Source: Salinicola halophyticus
GTDB lineage: Bacteria > Pseudomonadota > Gammaproteobacteria > Pseudomonadales > Halomonadaceae
Assembly: GCF_003206695.1 (NCBI RefSeq)
Contig: NZ_PZJN01000009.1
Span: 124,001-188,000, forward strand
DNA length: 64,000 bases
Reading direction: 5' to 3'
Each line of letters begins with the position of its first letter. The stretch's first letter is position 1. The position numbers were made by a program, and so were the translations under genes. Below the pieces are notes generated by a model. It was not told the DNA's origin and made no database searches. It was given only the letters and a program-made list of their open reading frames with translations. Positions 62,092 through 64,000 of this stretch are shown piece after piece.

Positions 62092-63477
62092 TCAGGCATG
62101 TTTGAGATGGAAGGATTTGGGCCGCGTCAGGGTGTCGTAGCCCAGCCGTGACAGCGAGCAGCCGCGCCCCGACTGCTTGACCCCGGTCCACGCCAGTTCG
62201 GGGTCCAGGTAGTCGCAGCGATTGGTGAACACGGTACCCGCCTCGAGCCGCGCCGCCAGTGCCTCACCGACGGCGATATCGCGGGTGAAGACGGCCGCGG
62301 TGAGGCCGAAGTCGCTGTCGTTCATCAGGCGCACCGCCTCGTCGTCGTCGGCCACCGTCATGATGCCTACCACCGGTCCGAAGCTCTCCTCGCGCATGAC
62401 CCGCATCGAGTGGTCCACGTTGGTCAGCACCTGGGGCGCCAGATAGGCGCTTCCCGGCGTGGACAGGGGATACTCGCCGGGGTCGATCCACGCCCTGGCC
62501 CCGGCGGCCACCGCTTCCTCGATCTGCCCGCGCACGAAGTCGGCGGCGGCGGGCCGAACCATTGGCCCCAGCGTGGTCCGGGGATCGGTGGGATTGCCCA
62601 GCTCGAGCTGGCGCACCCAGGCTACCGCCCGCTCGATGAACGCCTCGCTGATGTCGCGATGGACGTAGATGCGCTCGATCCCGCAGCAGCTCTGACCCGA
62701 GTTGAAGAAGGCGCCATCCATGACCCCGTCCACGGCGGCGTCCAGATCGACATCAGCACGGATATAGGCCGGATCCTTGCCCCCGAGCTCGAGGCCGGTG
62801 GCGATGAACCGCCCGGCGGCGTTGCGCTCGACCATCGCGCCACCGCCGACCGAGCCGGTGAACGAGACGTGATCGATCCGGGGATCGCGAATCAGCGCTT
62901 CGGTGTCGGCATGGGCCAGGTGCAGGAACTGGAACACCCCCTCGGGCAGGCCGGCGGCCTGGAACGCCTCAGCGATTCGCTCGGCGCAAAGCGGCGTCTG
63001 CGCGGAGTGCTTGAGGATCACCGCGTTGCCGGCCATGATCGCCGGCACGATCGCATTGACGGCGGTCATGAAGGGGAAATTCCACGGCGCCACGATCAAC
63101 GACACGCCCAGCGGCTCGCGGGTGATGTAACGGGTGAAGCCCGGCTTCTCGGCCAGCCGGATCGGCGCCAGCGCCGACTCGGCCAGCGCGATCATGCCCC
63201 GGGCGCGCTCCTCGAACCCGCCGATCTCCCCGCCCGCCGCGGCGATCGGCCGGCCCATCTGCCAGGTCAGCTCCTCGGCGAGCCGATCGCGCCGCGCGAC
63301 GAAGGCATCGACCATCGCCGAGCAGTGACGCGCCCGAGTCTCGAGCGACGTCTGGCGCCATTCGCGCTGTGCCGCCACGGCACCCGCCACGCAGGCCTCG
63401 ATGCGCGCCGCATCGGCCAGCTCGCGTTCGGCGTAGACCGTTCCATCCACGGGGGAAATCGTACGTTGTAGGGTCAT
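62092..63477 (-). CDS. NAD(P)-dependent aldehyde dehydrogenase
   Basis: 461 residues. The catalytic cysteine is C264 (FFNSGQSCCGIER) and the general base E230 (TGLELGGKDPAYI). APWNFPFMTAVNAIVPAIMAG is the substrate/NAD region, cited here in part, and FTNRCDYLDPELAWTGVKQSG lies near the C-terminus. It oxidises an aldehyde to an acid, probably downstream of the adjacent alcohol dehydrogenase and upstream of glutamine synthetase-type activity. The leader (63493-63536) contains a 15-nt tandem repeat. Substrate unknown. Confidence 0.93.
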   Translation of the reverse strand: MTLQRTISPVDGTVYAERELADAARIEACVAGAVAAQREWRQTSLETRARHCSAMVDAFVARRDRLAEELTWQMGRPIAAAGGEIGGFEERARGMIALAESALAPIRLAEKPGFTRYITREPLGVSLIVAPWNFPFMTAVNAIVPAIMAGNAVILKHSAQTPLCAERIAEAFQAAGLPEGVFQFLHLAHADTEALIRDPRIDHVSFTGSVGGGAMVERNAAGRFIATGLELGGKDPAYIRADVDLDAAVDGVMDGAFFNSGQSCCGIERIYVHRDISEAFIERAVAWVRQLELGNPTDPRTTLGPMVRPAAADFVRGQIEEAVAAGARAWIDPGEYPLSTPGSAYLAPQVLTNVDHSMRVMREESFGPVVGIMTVADDDEAVRLMNDSDFGLTAAVFTRDIAVGEALAARLEAGTVFTNRCDYLDPELAWTGVKQSGRGCSLSRLGYDTLTRPKSFHLKHA

Positions 63478-63492
63478 GATCCGGCGTGCTCC

Positions 63493-63536
63493 CTTTCGAT
63501 AAAGTCGCTTTCGATAAAGTCGCTTTCATGAAATCC
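63493..63536. repeat. 15-nt tandem repeat upstream of the aldehyde dehydrogenase
   Basis: CTTTCGATAAAGTCG occurs twice in series (63493-63507 and 63508-63522), followed by a diverged third unit beginning CTTTCATGAAATCC. It is in the leader, 16 nt or more before the start codon. Confidence 0.85.
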
Positions 63537-63668
63537 AGTTCACGCGGGGCCATGCGAACGGCGTCAAGGCAAGGCGGAGCAACGAGGAATCGCGCAGTTG
63601 ACTGGTGGTGTCAATGAGCAGATTCCGAGGCGCTCCAACGCCGCATTGGCGTCGTGCAGCTGGCCCCC

Positions 63669-64000
63669 TCAGATGATCTCGAAGTAACGATCCAGCTCCC
63701 AGTCAGTTATATGCTGCCGGAACTGACGCTCCTCCCACTCCCGCGTGGCGGCGAAATGCTCGACGAAGGCGTCGCCGAACAGTGTCCGGGCGGCGTCGCT
63801 CTGCCGCAGCCGTCCGGCGGCCTCCCAAAGTGTCCGGGGAAGCATCTGATGGGGCGGATGGGTCAGGGTGTAGGCGTTGCCCTCGACGGCCGCGTCGGGT
63901 TCGAGGCGCTGCTCGATACCGTAGAGACCGGCGCCGATCGCCGCCGCCAGTGCCAGATACGGGTTGGCATCGGCACTGCCGAGGCGATATTCGACCCGCT
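63669..64000 (-). CDS. Glutamine synthetase family protein (C-terminal part only)
   Basis: The stop is at 63671-63669 and the frame is open to the window edge, giving 110 codons. The visible segment contains RLGSADANPYLALAAAIGAG, the conserved GS active-site loop near the C-terminus, and ends DWELDRYFEII. It belongs to the glutamine synthetase superfamily. Association with an amidotransferase, alcohol dehydrogenase and aldehyde dehydrogenase suggests a gamma-glutamylamine synthetase (PuuA-like) rather than housekeeping GlnA, but the N-terminal domain is outside the window. Confidence 0.85.
   Translation of the reverse strand, partial: RVEYRLGSADANPYLALAAAIGAGLYGIEQRLEPDAAVEGNAYTLTHPPHQMLPRTLWEAAGRLRQSDAARTLFGDAFVEHFAATREWEERQFRQHITDWELDRYFEII

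Overview
The window is a high-GC gammaproteobacterial chromosome segment. Gene content and order (gmk-rpoZ-spoT-ridA, oxyR-recG, trpI/trpBA, YccS, hupB, a full C-P lyase operon) point to a free-living, probably halophilic member of the Halomonadaceae (Halomonas/Salinicola-like). The family assignment is inference from gene content; there is no rRNA or tRNA in the window to confirm it.

Layout. 1-3.5 kb: the N-terminal part of a LysR regulator, an RcnB-like His-rich periplasmic protein, an MFS transporter and a DUF924 protein. 3.47-4.64 kb: a clearly AT-rich insert with two small secreted di-cysteine proteins, bracketed by a partial direct repeat of the 3' end of the DUF924 gene. 4.7-7.6 kb: LysE exporter and AlaX tRNA-editing protein, divergent from a MocR/PdxR-type regulator. 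7.6-15.2 kb: 2-hydroxyacid dehydrogenase, histidine phosphatase, a Fur-box-linked iron-chelate binding protein and TonB receptor, pyrC, and a second MFS transporter. 15.4-19.4 kb: gmk, rpoZ, spoT, ridA, with a strong terminator between spoT and ridA. 19.4-25.9 kb: AraC regulator divergent from a MexEF-type RND efflux pair, then thpR.

26.1-31.7 kb is a lower-GC catabolic block: a tripartite tricarboxylate transporter (tctC-tctB-tctA order), an RraA-type aldolase and a hydroxyacid dehydrogenase, divergent from a FadR-type GntR regulator. It looks like an acquired uptake and degradation module for an unidentified carboxylate.

31.7-43.3 kb is a complete phosphonate system read on the minus strand: phnC-phnD-phnE (import), then phnF-phnG-phnH-phnI-phnJ-phnK-phnL-phnM-phnN-phnP and a hexapeptide transferase. 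PhnJ keeps its full Cx2Cx21Cx5C cysteine set. A 13-nt motif containing CTAGAC occurs both upstream of phnC and over the phnF start (12 of 13 bases identical) and is a candidate PhnF operator. An intrinsic terminator separates phnE from phnF.

43.5-64 kb: a YeeZ-type SDR protein, oxyR-recG (overlapping), a YccS-type membrane protein that probably starts at an AUU codon, a DUF4105 membrane protein, an MpaB-like (DUF2236) protein, trpI/trpB-trpA, pirin, YceI, a small unknown protein, hupB, a rubredoxin-reductase-like flavoprotein, ubiC, and a minus-strand group of glutamine amidotransferase, iron-containing alcohol dehydrogenase, aldehyde dehydrogenase and a partial glutamine synthetase, suggestive of gamma-glutamylated amine or amino-alcohol catabolism.

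A pattern not explained by the genes is the frequency of short tandem repeats (12-24 nt units, 2-4 copies) at gene ends, starts and leaders: alaX, the iron-binding protein, phnP, phnH, the DUF2236 gene, trpI, trpA, ubiC and the aldehyde dehydrogenase leader. In coding regions the unit length is always a multiple of three.
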